Shown here: positions 41,740 to 53,992 of the stretch, piece after piece
How positions within the stretch are numbered: position 1 is the first letter of the stretch
Layout: every line of letters starts with the position of its first letter
NCBI GenBank assembly: GCA_037974335.1
Contig: CM075760.1
Span: 40,774,603 to 40,838,602 of the forward strand
Length of the DNA stretch: 64,000 nt
Source of the DNA: Prionace glauca
Taxonomy: Eukaryota > Chordata > Chondrichthyes > Carcharhiniformes > Carcharhinidae
Direction of reading: 5' to 3'
Notes under the pieces: model-generated
The model's input: the letters and a program-made list of their open reading frames with translations, nothing else
The model's database searches: none
What the model was told of the DNA's origin: nothing
Position numbers and translations under genes: made by a program

Positions 41740-43205
41740 AAACTGGTGGACTTATAATTAATTGAGCTGACAGGGAAACATGACATCGACATCAACCTTT
41801 GACAGAGAATTTATAGAATCCGAATGGACACGGTGATCAGGAAAGTTCTTTGTCAACATCCAAATCATTGCTGCTCATTTTATTGGCCACCGGCTGTAGA
41901 ACATTCACTGGTAGTGGGAACTCAGGATATTAGGACTTTGTGGCATATTGCACAATATCACAAAAATAAATGTTTTGTGTTCCACTAAACCAGGCCGTTT
42001 CTTCACTCATTGGCAGCTATGAGAGTGACTGTTAAATAATCGAAATCAGATTGTGCTGGACAACAGAACATGGTGCTGATCAGGGATAAGAGAGGTTGTC
42101 TTTTTAAAGAGGTGCAGAACACTTAGAGTATTCCAGGAATCCGCGCTTTTCAAGACAATTGTATGATTTTATTTTACTTTTAATTATTTTCATTTTGGGG
42201 CCATTGCACTGATCTCATTGGACTTTGGGGGTGGGGAGGTCAAAATCTCTTTCTTCCACGTCATGAAGTTACTCACAAAGTAACTTTAATTGTTGGAAGG
42301 ACATTTATTTGGAAGATAGACAAATGAAATAGCATCTGGCCAATTTCCTCGTTCCCCATACTATTTAATCACAGTGCAGCCCTTTAAAATATTTGCTTGG
42401 AAGGAATACCATTTAAAAACCTGTCTTTATTATGGGAATCAAGCATTTATTGTATAACTGGATAAGTCCCATTTTATCCTTACATATTCGCGCTAATCTG
42501 TCCCACGCAGTATTTGGCAGCAGTCCAACCTGCTGCCAACTACCCCAAGATATTTACAGGAAGCATCTGACGGTGTTTGTTCAGTAAGTCAAAGATCTGT
42601 TTCCTCAGTACTGAACAGTTGGCTGCAAGCCAACTTCAAACTCTTAGCATTGTCAATAGAGCCTATTTATAAACAAATCTGCCCAGCAACAACTCGAGGC
42701 AACTTAATTATTATTTTTTAAAGCTGTGAACCTATATGAATTCTTCCCATTTCATTGGAAAAAAAAGCTACCCAGATTCTCTGGCACCTTGTTAGTAACA
42801 ATGATGATCTCTACAACCCAACGAAACACTGTGATGGATGGATAGAAATAAATACAGGCAGATTGTGAGTGTTGATTCAGAGAGGTGATATATCTTATAC
42901 TGCATAAATATGTAGGCTGGTGTTTTATTTCACTTTATTCTTCCACGGGACGTGGGGGTCTCTGGAAAGAACAACATTGATTTCCGGTATTTAATTCCTT
43001 TTCAGCTGAGTGGTGTGTTAGGGCATCTCAGAAGGCATTGCCCAGTTATATATATGGCAGTCCATCTTGAGTTACACCCTGCTGAGACCAAGTAGGGATG
43101 GCAGATGTCCTTCACTGGGGAATCAGAGGGTTATCTCGTCGCTATCAGTATGAATCAAAATTTATTGATTGAATTCAAATTCCACCTGCTGCCATGGTCG
43201 GATTT
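41740..43205. repeat. Ig upstream-flank duplication, copy B
   Basis: Partner of 32760-34255, lying upstream of the VH relic as copy A lies upstream of the intact VH. The spacing between V and flank is similar in both (about 0.7 and 1.0 kb), which supports one duplication of V plus flank. Confidence 0.8.
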
Positions 43206-43207
43206 AA

Positions 43208-43242
43208 TCTCAATTTAATTTAATTTAATTTAATTTAATTCC
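43208..43242. repeat. (AATTT)n simple repeat
   Basis: Six perfect 'atttaatttaattt'-type pentamers directly beside the LINE tail. Confidence 0.9.
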
Positions 43243-43800
43243 AGAGATTCACCACCCTTTGAGTGAAGAAGTTCCTCCTCAACTCCATTCTAAACTGCCA
43301 CCCCCCCTATCTTGAGGCTGTGCCCTCTAGTCCTGCTGTCCTTTCTGAGAGGGAAGATTCTCTCTACCTCTACCCTATCCATCCCCTTCATTATCTTATA
43401 CGTCTCGATAAGATCCCCCCTCAAACTTCTAAATTCCAACGAGTACAGACCCAGTCTATTCAGCCTCTCTTCAAAGTTCAACCCCCTCATCTCCGGTATC
43501 AGCCTAGTGAACCTCCTCTGCATTCCCTCCAAGGCCAAAATATCCTTCCACAAGTGCAGCGACCAAAACTGCACACAGTACTCCAGCTGCGGCCTCACCA
43601 GTACCCTGTATAGTTGCAGCAAGACCTCCCTGCTTTTATATCCTATCTCCATCGCTATAAAGGCCAGCATCCCATTCGCCTTCCTGACCACCTGCTGCAC
43701 CTTCAAGCTGGGTTTTGGCGACTCATGCACAAGGACCCCGAGGTCCCTCTGCACCGTCGCCTGCTGCAGTTTTTCGCCCTAGAAAAAGTAATCCCTCCCA
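43243..43800 (-). mobile_element. CR1-like LINE 3' end (subfamily 1), 154 codons open
   Basis: Minus strand encodes MQRDLGVLVHESPKPSLKVQ at the start and the family block LEYCVQFWSLHLWKDILALE, then GMQRRFTRLIPEMRGLNFEE, RGDLIETYKIMKGMDRVEVE and SRTRGHSLKIGG. This is the domain after reverse transcriptase in CR1-like LINEs. Truncated at the 5' end near 43800. The open frame suggests a relatively young insertion. Confidence 0.9.
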
Positions 43801-43875
43801 CTATTATTTATTTTTGAGAATTTATTTATTTTTATTTATTTTTGTGAATTTTTACTATTTATTTTTGTGAATGGA
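43801..43875. repeat. TTTATTTTTG-type simple repeat
   Basis: Run of 'tatttatttttgtgaattt' units adjoining the truncated LINE. Confidence 0.75.
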
Positions 43876-44419
43876 GAATTATTGGTAATATTGGCGTTAG
43901 GCGATGACCACCTCCAAAAAGGGAGAATCTGACCGGTGCCCCTTGTCACTCAATGATATTGCAACACTGAATCAACAAGTGACAACATCTTCGAGGTTAC
44001 CATTGGCTAATCGCTATGTTAGCTGGGTATATACATGCTCCAGCTGGAATATCAACTCAGCCTGCTGTGAGTAACCCACCTCCTAACTCCCCAAACCTGT
44101 GCGCCAGCTGCACGACACATAATAGGGGACAAAAATGGTTCTCTCCACTTACTTGAATAGGTACAGCTCAAACAACATTCAAAAATCTTCATCCCATTCA
44201 GGCCAAAGCAGCCGGCTTGACAGGAATAACACTCCCTCCTCCACACAGAGCATCATTATGTACCATCTACAAGTTTCACTACCGAACCTCACCAAGGCTC
44301 CTTAAAAAGCCACACGGTGGGTTGCCATCTGCAAGGACAGGGTAACAGTTACCAGGAAATATCACCTATAAGTTCCCCTCCAAGTTAGTCATATACCTGA
44401 TGTGGAAATATATCATCCT
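43876..44419. other. No gene seen
   Basis: No recognisable feature. Small fragments reminiscent of SINEs only. Confidence 0.45.
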
Positions 44420-44590
44420 TCCATCACTGTCGCGGGACCGAGATCCCAGAACTGCCTCTGTAACAGGACCGTATGGGTATCGACACCACAGGGTCTGCAG
44501 CAATTCAAGAAGGTAGCTTACCACCAGTTTACTAAAGGCAATGAGGAATAGGCAACAAATACTGACTAGGCCAGCAACGTCCATATCCCT
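44420..44590 (+). mobile_element. Repeat of the 'cctggaactcc...gcaattcaagaagg' family
   Basis: 'ccatcactgtcgcgggaccgagatcccagaactgcctctgtaacagg', 'gtctgcagcaattcaagaaggtagcttaccaccag', 'ggcaacaaatactgactaggccagcaacgtccatatccc'. Confidence 0.75.
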
Positions 44591-45189
44591 TAAATTAAAA
44601 CATCAACATATCAATGTTTATGAATGGATGATAACTAATGAACACAGTTGGGCATCTTTGTAAATGGATGGCAACTGATGGAAATAAATATCAACTTTCT
44701 GAACATTTATGACCTTCTCTTTCTCTGCCAGAAGATAGGTTCCATTCCACAGGAGATTCATGATTCAGAAACATCACACTATCCGAAGACAAGGCGGATA
44801 GAAGAGACGGCAACATCTGTAGGTGTATCTCAATCATAACATTACGGGACAGGCCTTTGATAGGATGACAATTGTGTTACTCATCTGCTTGAAGACCGGG
44901 ATTAACCTGAAGCGCAGTGTTTTGTTTATGTTGGGAGATATACATATTATACCCATACATGGATGAATCTCAGTAAGACATTCGATACTAACATCAGGTC
45001 AGAGACGACACATTTCGGGGAACTAAGCTCTCCATCAGGAAATTCTCAGTCTCATTTATGACACAGAAAAGGACAATTTACAACACAACTGATAGCTTCA
45101 CGGACAACACTTAGGGTTGAATCAACCTCTCAAAAATTGTCCTCCTCAGTCATCAACAAATGTGAAATGTGAAGAAAAGACACCAAGCT
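44591..45189. other. No gene seen
   Basis: No feature recognised. Confidence 0.45.
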
Positions 45190-45665
45190 AAAATGAATAG
45201 AACAAAGATCAAAGAACAACACAGCACAGGAAACAGGCCCTTCGGCCCAACGAGCCCGCGCCGCCATCTTAACAATGTGTTTTTCCTCCTCCACCCTTGA
45301 CCCGTGTCTATGCTTATGTTACCCCCATTGGAAACCAGATTAAGGGGAGAATAATTTAGGGACAATTTGTTACACCAGTCAGCCTAATAACACTTCTTTG
45401 GGGTGTGGGAGGAAACCGAGACACCCGGAGAAAACCCACGCAACCACAGGGAGAATGTGCAGTTTCCCACAGACACTGGCCCAAATCCATGTATCTGGAC
45501 AACTAACGGTGATAGTCACTGAGCTGTTGTGGTGCCCATCTGCTGGTCCATTTTGAAGCAAACACAAACGACGCAAAGTACTAGGCCACTCTCGAAACAT
45601 CCAAGAGCAGCCCACGCATGACCCACAGTGTGCATGCCCCTCATTAGACAACAAGGTGGACCGAC
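45190..45665 (-). mobile_element. Long SINE, minus orientation
   Basis: Begins 'caaagatcaaagaacaacacagcacaggaaacaggcccttcggcccaacgagcccgcgccgcc' and ends past 'gagctgttgtggtgcccatctgctgg' with 'catccaagagcagcccacgcatgac'. Related full copies at 46000-46430 (minus) and 57040-57500 (plus). Confidence 0.85.
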
Positions 45666-45734
45666 GCACATGCAGAGTAAAAGAGAAAAATATCAACACA
45701 TGTAGCATTAGATTTCCAGGAACGTCCTGAGGCT

Positions 45735-45995
45735 CTGATCCTTATTTAAAACAGTCTCCTATAACCCTCCATCCTTATTTTGCTCATGTGTCTATCTAAA
45801 TAAACCTTAAACAAGTCCAGCGTGCCTGCCTCCACCACCTTACTTGGCAGTGCATTCCATACCCCCACGACCCACTGTGTGCAAAACCTCCCTCTAGCAT
45901 CCAAATTATACCTCTCCCCCCTCACCTTAAGCCTATGGCCCCTCGTGATATTTGTCTCCAATCAAGGAAAAAGCCTGCCACTGTTTACTCTACCT
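45735..45995 (-). mobile_element. LINE subfamily 2 3' end
   Basis: Minus strand: TNITRGHRLKVRGERYNLDA, then FCTQWVVGVWNALPSKVVEA and DLFKVYLDRHMSKIRMEGYR. This is the same C-terminus as at 46515 and 56975. Confidence 0.9.
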
Positions 45996-45999
45996 ATAC

Positions 46000-46430
46000 A
46001 AAGAACAAAAGAACAAAGAACAACACAGCACGGGAAACAGGCCCTTAGGCCCAACGAGCCCGCGCCGCCGTCCCATGGTCAGTGACCTATTCATGATTTT
46101 AGTCTATGCCTAATGTGTGAGGATCAGGGAGGTCCTATATAAGGACAATTTGTTACCCAATCAATCAGCCTAAAAGCACATTTTTGGGATGTGGGAGGAA
46201 ACCGGAGTACCCGGAGGAAACCCACGCAACCATGGGGAGAACGCGCAAACTCCCACGGACACAAGCCCAAATCCATGTATCCGCACAGCAACAGAGATAG
46301 CCTCTGAGCTGTCATGATGCCCTCGAGATGGTCCAGTTTACGCACACCAACGACAAGAAGCAGTAGGCAACTCCCGAAGCAATATCCAAGAGCAGCCCAC
46401 CACAACCTGCCGCCCGCATGCCCCTTGCTG
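46000..46430 (-). mobile_element. Long SINE, minus orientation
   Basis: 'caaagaacaaaagaacaaagaacaacacagcacgggaaacagg', 'ccaacgagcccgcgccgccg', 'gtgggaggaaaccggagtacccggaggaaacccacgcaacc' and the distal 'ccaagagcagcccaccacaacc'. Inserted between two LINE 3' ends. Confidence 0.85.
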
Positions 46431-46479
46431 GACTTAAATGCCTGTGGATAAAAAATTCATTATTAAAAGACTCTATATC

Positions 46480-49375
46480 CCTGAGGCTGAAACTGAACCC
46501 TAAGCCTACAATGTTTAGTAAGGCCTGCTATATCCCCCTGTATGTAGACCGCTCATGTGGCTGTCCAAGTGACTCTTGAACAACCCTAGCGTGCCTGCTT
46601 CCACCAACTTACTCGGCAGTGCATTCCACATCCCCACTACCCTTTGTGTGAAAAACTGCCCTCTAATATTAGTCTTATATCTAGCCCCCCTCACCCTCAG
46701 CCCGTGACCCCTCGTTCTATCCATTTCTAATAGCGGAAAAAGCTTACCACCATTTACTCTATCTATCCCCTTCATAATCTTATAAACCTCTATTAGATCC
46801 CCCCTCAGCCGACGTCTCTCAAGGGAAAACAGCCCAAGTGCGTTCAATCTCTCCTCGTAAGACAGCCCTTCCATACCAGGCAACATCCTGGTAAATCTCC
46901 TCTGCACTCTCTCCAGGATCTCTACATCCTTCCGGTAGTACGGCGACCAGAACTGGACGCAGTACTCCAGGTGAGGCCTAACCAACGTTCTATACAACTG
47001 CAACATCAGACTCCTACTGTTATATTCTATACCCCTTCCTATGAAGGCCAACATGCCATACGCTTTCCTCATCATATTCTGCACCTGCACCGACACCTTC
47101 AGGGACTTGTGTACCTGCACCCCCAGTCTCTCTGCGTATCTATACTCCGGATAGTTCTACCTTTTATTGTATAACTCCCCTCCACATTATTCCGGCCAAA
47201 GTGCATCACCTCGCATTTCTCCAGATTAAATTCCATTTGCCATCTATCTGCCCAATCTACCAGCCTGTCTATGTCCTGTTGCATTGCCAGGCACTGCTCC
47301 TCAGTACCTGCCAATCCAACCATCTTAGTGTCATCAGCAAATTTGCTGATCACACATCCTACCCCCTCTCCCAAGTCATTAATATATACTACAAATAGTA
47401 GAGGTCCAAGTACCGAGCCCTGCGGCACCCCACTGGTGACAGACCTCCAATTGGAAAAGGAGCCTTCCACTATTACCCGCTGTCTCCTCCTCCCAAGCCA
47501 GTTCTCCACCCATCTACATACCTGGCCTTGTATCCCATGAGCCTTCAGCTTTTCTATCAGCCTACCATGAGGGACCTTGTCAAACGCCTTACTGAAATCC
47601 ATATAGACAACATCAACGGCTTGTCCTTCGTCAACCGTTTTTGTCACCTCTTCAATTATACCCTTCATTATTTTATGCACCTCTATTAAATCCACGCTCA
47701 ATCTCTGTCTTTCTAAGGAAACAGCACCAGTTTACTCAATCTTTCCTCATAACCCAGTCCTTCCATACCAGGCAGCATCCTGGTAAACCTCCTCTGCACT
47801 CTCTCCAGGGTCTCCACGTCCTTCCGGTAGTAATGTGACCAGAACTGGACGCAGTACTCCAAATGCAGTCCAACCAACGTTCTGTACAACTGTAGCATTA
47901 GACGCCAGCTCTTGCACTCTATATCCCTTCCTATAAAGGCTAGCATATCATAAACTTTCTTCGCAACCTTCTCCACCTGTGTTGCCACCTTCAAAGACTT
48001 GTGAACTTGCACTCCCAGCTTCTTCTGCATTTCTATACTCTTAATAGGTCTACCCTTTATCATACAACTCCCCTCGACATTATTCCTTCCAAAATGCATC
48101 ACCTCGCAGTTATCAGGATTAAATTCCACCTGCCATTTATCTGCCCAATATAACAGCCTACCTATATCCTGCTGTGTTGCCAGACACTGCTCCTCACTGG
48201 CCGCCAATCTAGCCATATTTGTGTCATCTGCAAACTTGCTGATCACACCACATATGCCCTCTTCCAAATTTTTTATATATATTAAGAATAGAAGAGGTCC
48301 CAGTACTGAGCCCTGCAGCACACCACCAGTGACAGGCCTCCAGCGAGAAAAGGACCCTTCCACTGCTACTCTCTGTCTCCTGTTAACTATCCAGTTTTCA
48401 ATCCATCTAGATACTTGTGCCTGTATCCCATGAGTCTTAACCTGTTCAACCAACCCACCATGAGCGACTTTGTCAAACGCCTCACTGAAATCCATATAGA
48501 CGACATCAACGGCTCTCCCATCATCAACGGTTTTTGTCACCTCCTCAAAAAATTCCACGAGATTCGTAAGGCAAGACCTCCCCTTAACAAAGCCATGCTG
48601 CTTATCCCTCATCACATCGCAATGCTCCAAATGTTTATACATCCTACCCCTTAGAATTTTTTCCAACAACTTTCCTACCACTGACGTCAAACTCACTGGC
48701 CTATAATTACCAGGGTATCCCTACTGCCCTTTTTAAACAGCAGTACCACATTATCTACCCTCCAGCCCTCTGGGGCCTCACCTGCGTCCAAAGAAGAGAC
48801 AAAGATTTGCGTCAGCGGCCCAACAATTTCATCTCTCCCCTCCCTAAGCAGCCTGGGATAAATGCCATCAGGCCTCGGAGCTTTATCAGTTCTTATGCTG
48901 CCTAAAAACCTTAGCACTTCCTCCCTTGTAATGGATATTTCTTTCAACTGGTCTACAGCTCCCTCCAAGACAGTACAAGACACCAAGCCCCTCTCCTTCG
49001 TGAATACCGACGCAAAGTATTCATTTAGGATGTCTCCCACTCCCTCAGACTCTATGCACAGTTCTCCTCCTCTGTCCCGAAGAGGACCGATTTTCCCTCT
49101 AACCACCCTATTGTTCCTAATGTAAGAGTAAAATGCCTTTGGATTTTCCTTAATCCTATCCGCCAAAGTCATTTCATGCCCCCCTTTCGCCCTTCTAACT
49201 CCCCGTTCGAGCTCCCTCATACTCTCTCTGTATTCCTCCAGTGCTCTCTCCGTTCCCAGTTGCTTAGACCTAACATACGCCTCTCTCTTCTTCCTGACCA
49301 AGTCCTCAATATCCCCTGTAATCCACAGCTCTCCAATCCTACCTTTTCCATCCTTCCTCTTTACCGGCACATGTC
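46480..49375 (-). mobile_element. Composite CR1-like LINE with two reverse-transcriptase segments
   Basis: Read on the minus strand: 49370-48693 encodes the pre-RT region (ENPKAFYSYIRNNRVVRGKI, GVGDILNEYFASVFTKERGL). 48696-47713 encodes a first RT (KQHGFVKGRSCLTNL, VYMDFSEAFDKVAHG, SVLGPLLFLIYI, SKFADDTNMA) running to GMEGLGYEERLSKL. After DLIEVHKIMKG near 47650 the sequence restarts at EEVTKTVDEGQAVDVVYMDF and gives a second RT (47650-47100, FADDTKMV) and the C-terminus to 46515. The catalytic FADD box occurs in both. Frames shift between blocks. Two copies of one subfamily are joined head to tail. Confidence 0.92.
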
Positions 49376-49377
49376 TT

Positions 49378-50470
49378 TAAGAACATAAGAACACAAGAAA
49401 TCGGAGAAGGAGTAGGCCATCTAGCCCTTCGAGCCTGCCCCGCCATTCAATAAGATCATGGCTGATCTGTCGTGGCTCAGTTCCACATTCCCGCCCTCTC
49501 CCAATAACCCTTAATCCCCTCTCTTATCAAAAACCCATCAACCCGCGTCTTAAAAATATTTAGCGAGGCAGCCTCCACCACTTCAACGGGCAGAGAATTC
49601 CAGAGATTCACCACCCTTTGAGTGAAGAAGTTCCTCCTCAACTTCGTTCTAAACCGCCCCCCCCTTTATCTTGAGGCTATGCCCCCTAGTCCTATTATCC
49701 TTTCTGTGCGGGAAGAGTCTCTCCACCTCTATCTTTTGCATCCCATTCATCATCTTATAAGTCTCAATGAGATCTCCCCTCATTCTTCTAAACTCTAACA
49801 AGTACAAGCCTAGTTTATTCAGCCTCTCCTCATAGCTCAACCCCCTCAACTCCGGCATCAGCCGCGTAAACCTCCTCTGCACTCCCTCCAAGGCCAAAAT
49901 ATCCTTCCATAAGTACGGCGCCCAAAACTGCACAGTACTCCAGCCTTACCAATGCTCTATACAGCCGCAGCAAGACCTCCCTACTTTTATATTCAATCCC
50001 CCTCGCTATGAAGGCCAGCATCCCATTCGCCTTCCTGACCACCTGCTGCACCTGCAAGCTGTGTTTTTGCGACTCATGCACAAGGATCCCGAGGTCCCTC
50101 TGCACCGTCGCCTGCTGCAGTTTTTCGCCACGTAAGTGATAATCCTTCCTACCATTCCTCCTACCAAAGTGGACCACCTCACACTTGCCAACATTAAATT
50201 CCATTTGCCATTTCCTGGCCCATTCGCCCAGCCTATCTAGATCCTTCTGCAGACTCTCCACACCCTCCGCGCAATTTGCCTTTCCTACGATCTTGGTGTC
50301 ATCAGCAAATTTCGACACCCTACACTCGGTTCCCTCCTCCAGATCATCTATATAAATGGTAAATAGCTGAGGCCCCAGCACCGACCCCTGGGGCACCCCA
50401 CTAGTCACCATCCGCCAATCCGAATAGCATCCATTGACTCCCACTCTCTGCCTCCTATTTGACAACCAAC
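49378..50470 (-). mobile_element. CR1-like LINE, subfamily 1, RT to 3' end
   Basis: Minus strand: SNRRQRVGVNGCYSDWRMVT, SGVPQGSVLGPQLFTIYIDD, VSKFADDTKIVGKAN, KWQMEFNVGKCEVVHFGRRN, then after a frame change LPELRGLSYEERLNKLGLYL and GDLIETYKMMNG. The 3' tail 'acaagaaatcggagaaggagtaggccatctagcccttcgag' abuts the previous LINE at 49378. 5' truncated near 50470. Confidence 0.92.
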
Positions 50471-50944
50471 CAACTTTCCTGCAACCTTTTCAGTTTTCCC
50501 TTGAAAGCCTCCCACTTGCCGACCGTGGACATGTGTTTACTGTGATTCTAACTTTTCTATTGGAAATGGAAGGATGCCGGTTTTAATTGTGATGTTGATT
50601 TGTAAACTATATGACATCTATCAGACAACACACAAAGACGCACACACATATATTCTGTCGTTCCCATTCTTCCCCAGAAATTGTTTCCCTTTCACACACA
50701 CACACACATTTTCTTTCAACTTAAAAATACATCTTGGCTTCCTGGGAGTCTTCAGAGACCCAACTAAATTTCAAATGGAATGAGGAACATTTTCCCCAAC
50801 GCCATGTTTGCTGAGCTGGACATTAAAAGTCCCATGGTCTCCAATAGCTCCCTGGGCAACATCCCTCCTTTTAACCAAAATCAACAAAAATATATTCCCA
50901 TGGATTCAGCCATTTTCATCTGATGCTGCCCTGGCAACATCGGA
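50471..50944. other. No gene seen; short CA repeats
   Basis: (CA)n patches at about 50635-50650 and 50693-50708. Otherwise nothing recognised. Confidence 0.5.
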
Positions 50945-51760
50945 ATATAGCCACAGGAGTAGGCCACTCAGCTCCTCGAACTCGCCCCACCATTTAATAA
51001 GATCATGGCTGATCTGTGGCTGAATCCATTTTGGCTTCGCTAAGTCCATATCTCTTGATATACCTGTTCAATTAAAGAAGACCTCAGACTTATATGTAAC
51101 CATTGTACCAGCTCCCACCGGCAATTGCCGAAGAGAGTTCCAATCATTCACCTCTCTCGACATGTACTAATGTTTTCTATCAACTCTCCTGAAAGGCCTT
51201 TCCCTATTTTTTTCAACTATGGCCTTTTAACCTCGAACCTTCAACTAATGGAAACAGTCCTTCCCTGTAGGTATTTCATAGGTTTCTATCAGAACAGCCC
51301 TCAACCTTCCGAATTCGAGAGAAAAATGTCTAAATTCGTCTGAACTCTCCTCGCAACTTGCGTTGAACTCCGTCCAGAGTCAACATTTTTCCAAAGATAT
51401 GTTGCCCATACTTGCTCACAGTGCTCTAATTGGGGTGGAACAAGGATTGTGCACAATTGGAGCACAACATCTGCCTCCGTATCCCCCAGTCCTTTGGATA
51501 TGGAGGGAGGCATTCCATTGGTCTTAATGATTATTTTCTGCAGCAGATCGTGACATTTTAAGAAACTATGTGCCGAACCCCAAATCCTGTTTGGCATCCA
51601 CTAAATTTAGCGTTGTCCCATCTAAAAATTATATCACAATCGATCATTTGGATATTTGACTCTTTGTCCCATTATCTAAGCCCTTAATGAATATTGTAAA
51701 TAATTGAGGCCCCAGACAGATTCCTGCCCTACACCACTTCATCTGCATAATTCAGCAACG
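50945..51760 (-). mobile_element. Old LINE 3' region
   Basis: 'cacaggagtaggccactcagctcctcgaactcgccccaccatttaataagatcatggctgatctg' in pieces at the 3' tail. It continues through 'ttcaactaatggaaacagtcc' and 'ggaggcattccattgg' to 'aataattgaggccccagacagattcctgccctacaccac', the RT-side text. Highly diverged. Confidence 0.75.
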
Positions 51761-52627
51761 GACAGGTACAATTCATTGCACCATAAATTTTGGCACCTTG
51801 CAGAAGAGGATGTGATATTACATTAATGGATGTGAATTCTTGTTCCATTGATACCACAGATCATACCTGACAATGATATTTTCACACTAACTGTAATTAC
51901 AAAGTTTTGCCAGCAGATGGAAATAAATCTTGGTGGGTTACATTACATGAAGCATGGACTGCCGCAATACACTGGACCCTGCATCTGTTCATTTTGAATT
52001 GGCCTCCATATGTATATATGTTAGAATGGACCCCGTCCATGATTATAATATATTATAACATATAGCACGCTGTTTAAACTGGTATTGCACGAGTACATGT
52101 CAATGTATACATCACACAATCACCTTGATTCGAATTTTTCCAGGTAGGATCTAACTTTGCACTTCTGTCACGTACAGTTCTGAATGGTGGTGGACATTAA
52201 AACAATTAACCGCAGCTGGAGCCTCAAATAAAACCGCAATTCTTAATGATGTGGGAATCCAGCAAATGGAGATGAACAAAACTGAAACAATTGCTACAAT
52301 CTTCCGCCAGAAGTGCCGAGAGGATTTTCCATCTCGGCCTCCTCCTGAGGTCCCCAGCATCACAGATGCCAGTTTCCAAGCAGCTCAATGCCTTTCACAG
52401 GATAAGATTGGAACAGGAGTTGGCTATTCGAGCCCGGGAGCCCGTGTCATATCTCTGCTTACATTCAACTAGCTCCCATCTCTGTTTGTATTGCAATAGG
52501 CCATGTCTCCATAATATTACAACATCTCCTTTAGTTCTCTACTCGGCTCGTTATCAGTTGCTCCTACATGATAGACGATACTTTCTAAGTTAAAACTGGA
52601 TTACTGAACTATGCTTCAGTTAAGATG
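51761..52627. other. No gene seen
   Basis: Contains a short repeat-X-like phrase 'cccatctctgtttgtattgcaataggcc' near 52475. The open frames near 52251-52593 carry no domain. Confidence 0.5.
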
Positions 52628-52920
52628 ACGGCACGGTGACACAATAGTTATCACTGCTGTCTAATATCACCAGGGACCCGGCTTCAATTCCCAGCTATGG
52701 GGACTGTCTGTTGGCGTCTGCAAGTTCTCCCTGTGTCTGAGTGAGTTTCATCCGGATCCTCCGCTTTCTTCACACAGTCGGAAAGATTTGCTGTTTAGGT
52801 CCGTTTTGGCCAGGCTAAATTCTCCCCTAAATTCTGCCCGAACAGGCGACTAGGGGATCTTCACATTAACCTAATTGCATTGTTAGTGGAAACCTACTTG
52901 TGACACTAATAAGTAATTTT
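52628..52920 (+). mobile_element. tRNA-headed SINE, near full length
   Basis: 'gacggcacggtgacacaatag' (box A), 'accagggacccggcttcaattcccagc' (box B), 'ctgtttaggtccgttttggccaggctaaattctcccc', 'gaacaggcgactaggggatcttcacattaacctaattgcattgttag', tail 'cttgtgacactaataagtaatttt'. Confidence 0.88.
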
Positions 52921-53089
52921 AAAAACTTTAATCTGGCTGAGTCTCAATTCCTACTGTGGGAATCGAGGCAGCAGTGCCAGCCACTGTGCCACCGCCCCGC
53001 CCTCATGTTACATGTTTTATATGGTTCAATCACAATTTTATGGGTTTCAATCAGATCTCCTGTCATCCTTCTAAACTCAAGTGAATACA

Positions 53090-53220
53090 TGAGGTGGAGA
53101 TGCCGGTGATGGACTGGTGTGGGCACAGAATGAAATCTCACAACACCAGGTGTAACATGTTTATTTGGAATCACAAGCTTTCGGAGCACTGCTCCTTCAT
53201 CAGGTGAGTCAAGCGAATAA
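53090..53220 (-). mobile_element. Short repeat nested in LINE
   Basis: 'ggtggagatgccggtgatggactggtgtgggcac', 'ctcacaacaccaggtgtaacatgtttatttggaatcacaagctttcgg'. Reverse orientation of the copy at 20030-20150. Confidence 0.8.
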
Positions 53221-53704
53221 AGACCCAGTCAAATCAATCTCGCCTCATAGGGCAGTCCCAATAATCTTGCTTTCAACTGTACTCTCCCCAGACCCTTTCT
53301 TATTGAGTGAGATCAGAACTCCATGTACTACACCACGGGTGGTCAGATGAAGAACCAGCATAACCACAGGAATACCTCCCTAATTCCAAACTCCAATCTT
53401 CTTGCAATGAAAGTTTTCCAAACTGTTGGCTGTATATGTCTCTCCAATTTCATTAACTGGTGTACAAGGACACACAGATCCATTTGTACATTACACTTCC
53501 CCATATATATTGCTTTCTGCTTTACACACCAGTATATAACTGCACATTTAGCTACATTGTACTCTAAATTCCATGTGCCCGCCCATTCAAACAACTTGTC
53601 CAGATTACATTGAAGCCCCCCATCCGACCACCACCCATCCTCTTCACAGCTCACAATTCCCCCCAGTTCCGTATCACCAATCCTTTTGGACATGTTACAT
53701 TTGT

Positions 53705-53992
53705 CTCTCATCCAGATCCCACAGTGGCACAGCGCCAGGGATCTGGGTTCGATTCCTGGCATGGGTCACTGTCTGTACAGAGTCTGCACGTTCTTCCCGT
53801 GCCTATATGGGTTTCTTCCGGGTGCTCCGATTTCCTCCCATAGTTCAAAAGATGTTCTGGTTAGGGTGCATTGGACCGTGTTAAATTCTCCCTCACTGTA
53901 ACCCGAACAGGCCCCGGAGTGTGGGCGACTCGGGGGATTTTCAAAGTAACTTCATTGCAGTGTTAACATACGCTTATTTGTGACAAATGAAC
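53705..53992 (+). mobile_element. tRNA-headed SINE nested in LINE
   Basis: 'cccacagtggcacagcgccagggatctgggttcgattcctggcatgggtcactgtctgtacagagtctgcacg' in segments, ending 'ggattttcaaagtaacttcattgcagtgtta...cttatttgtgac'. It splits the LINE at a clean point. Confidence 0.9.

Noticed and set aside
47099-48696. Reverse-transcriptase frames as host genes or as a bacterial-type retron
   Set aside because: Clear CR1-like LINE order of motifs, repeated fragments of the same families across the window, and broken frames.
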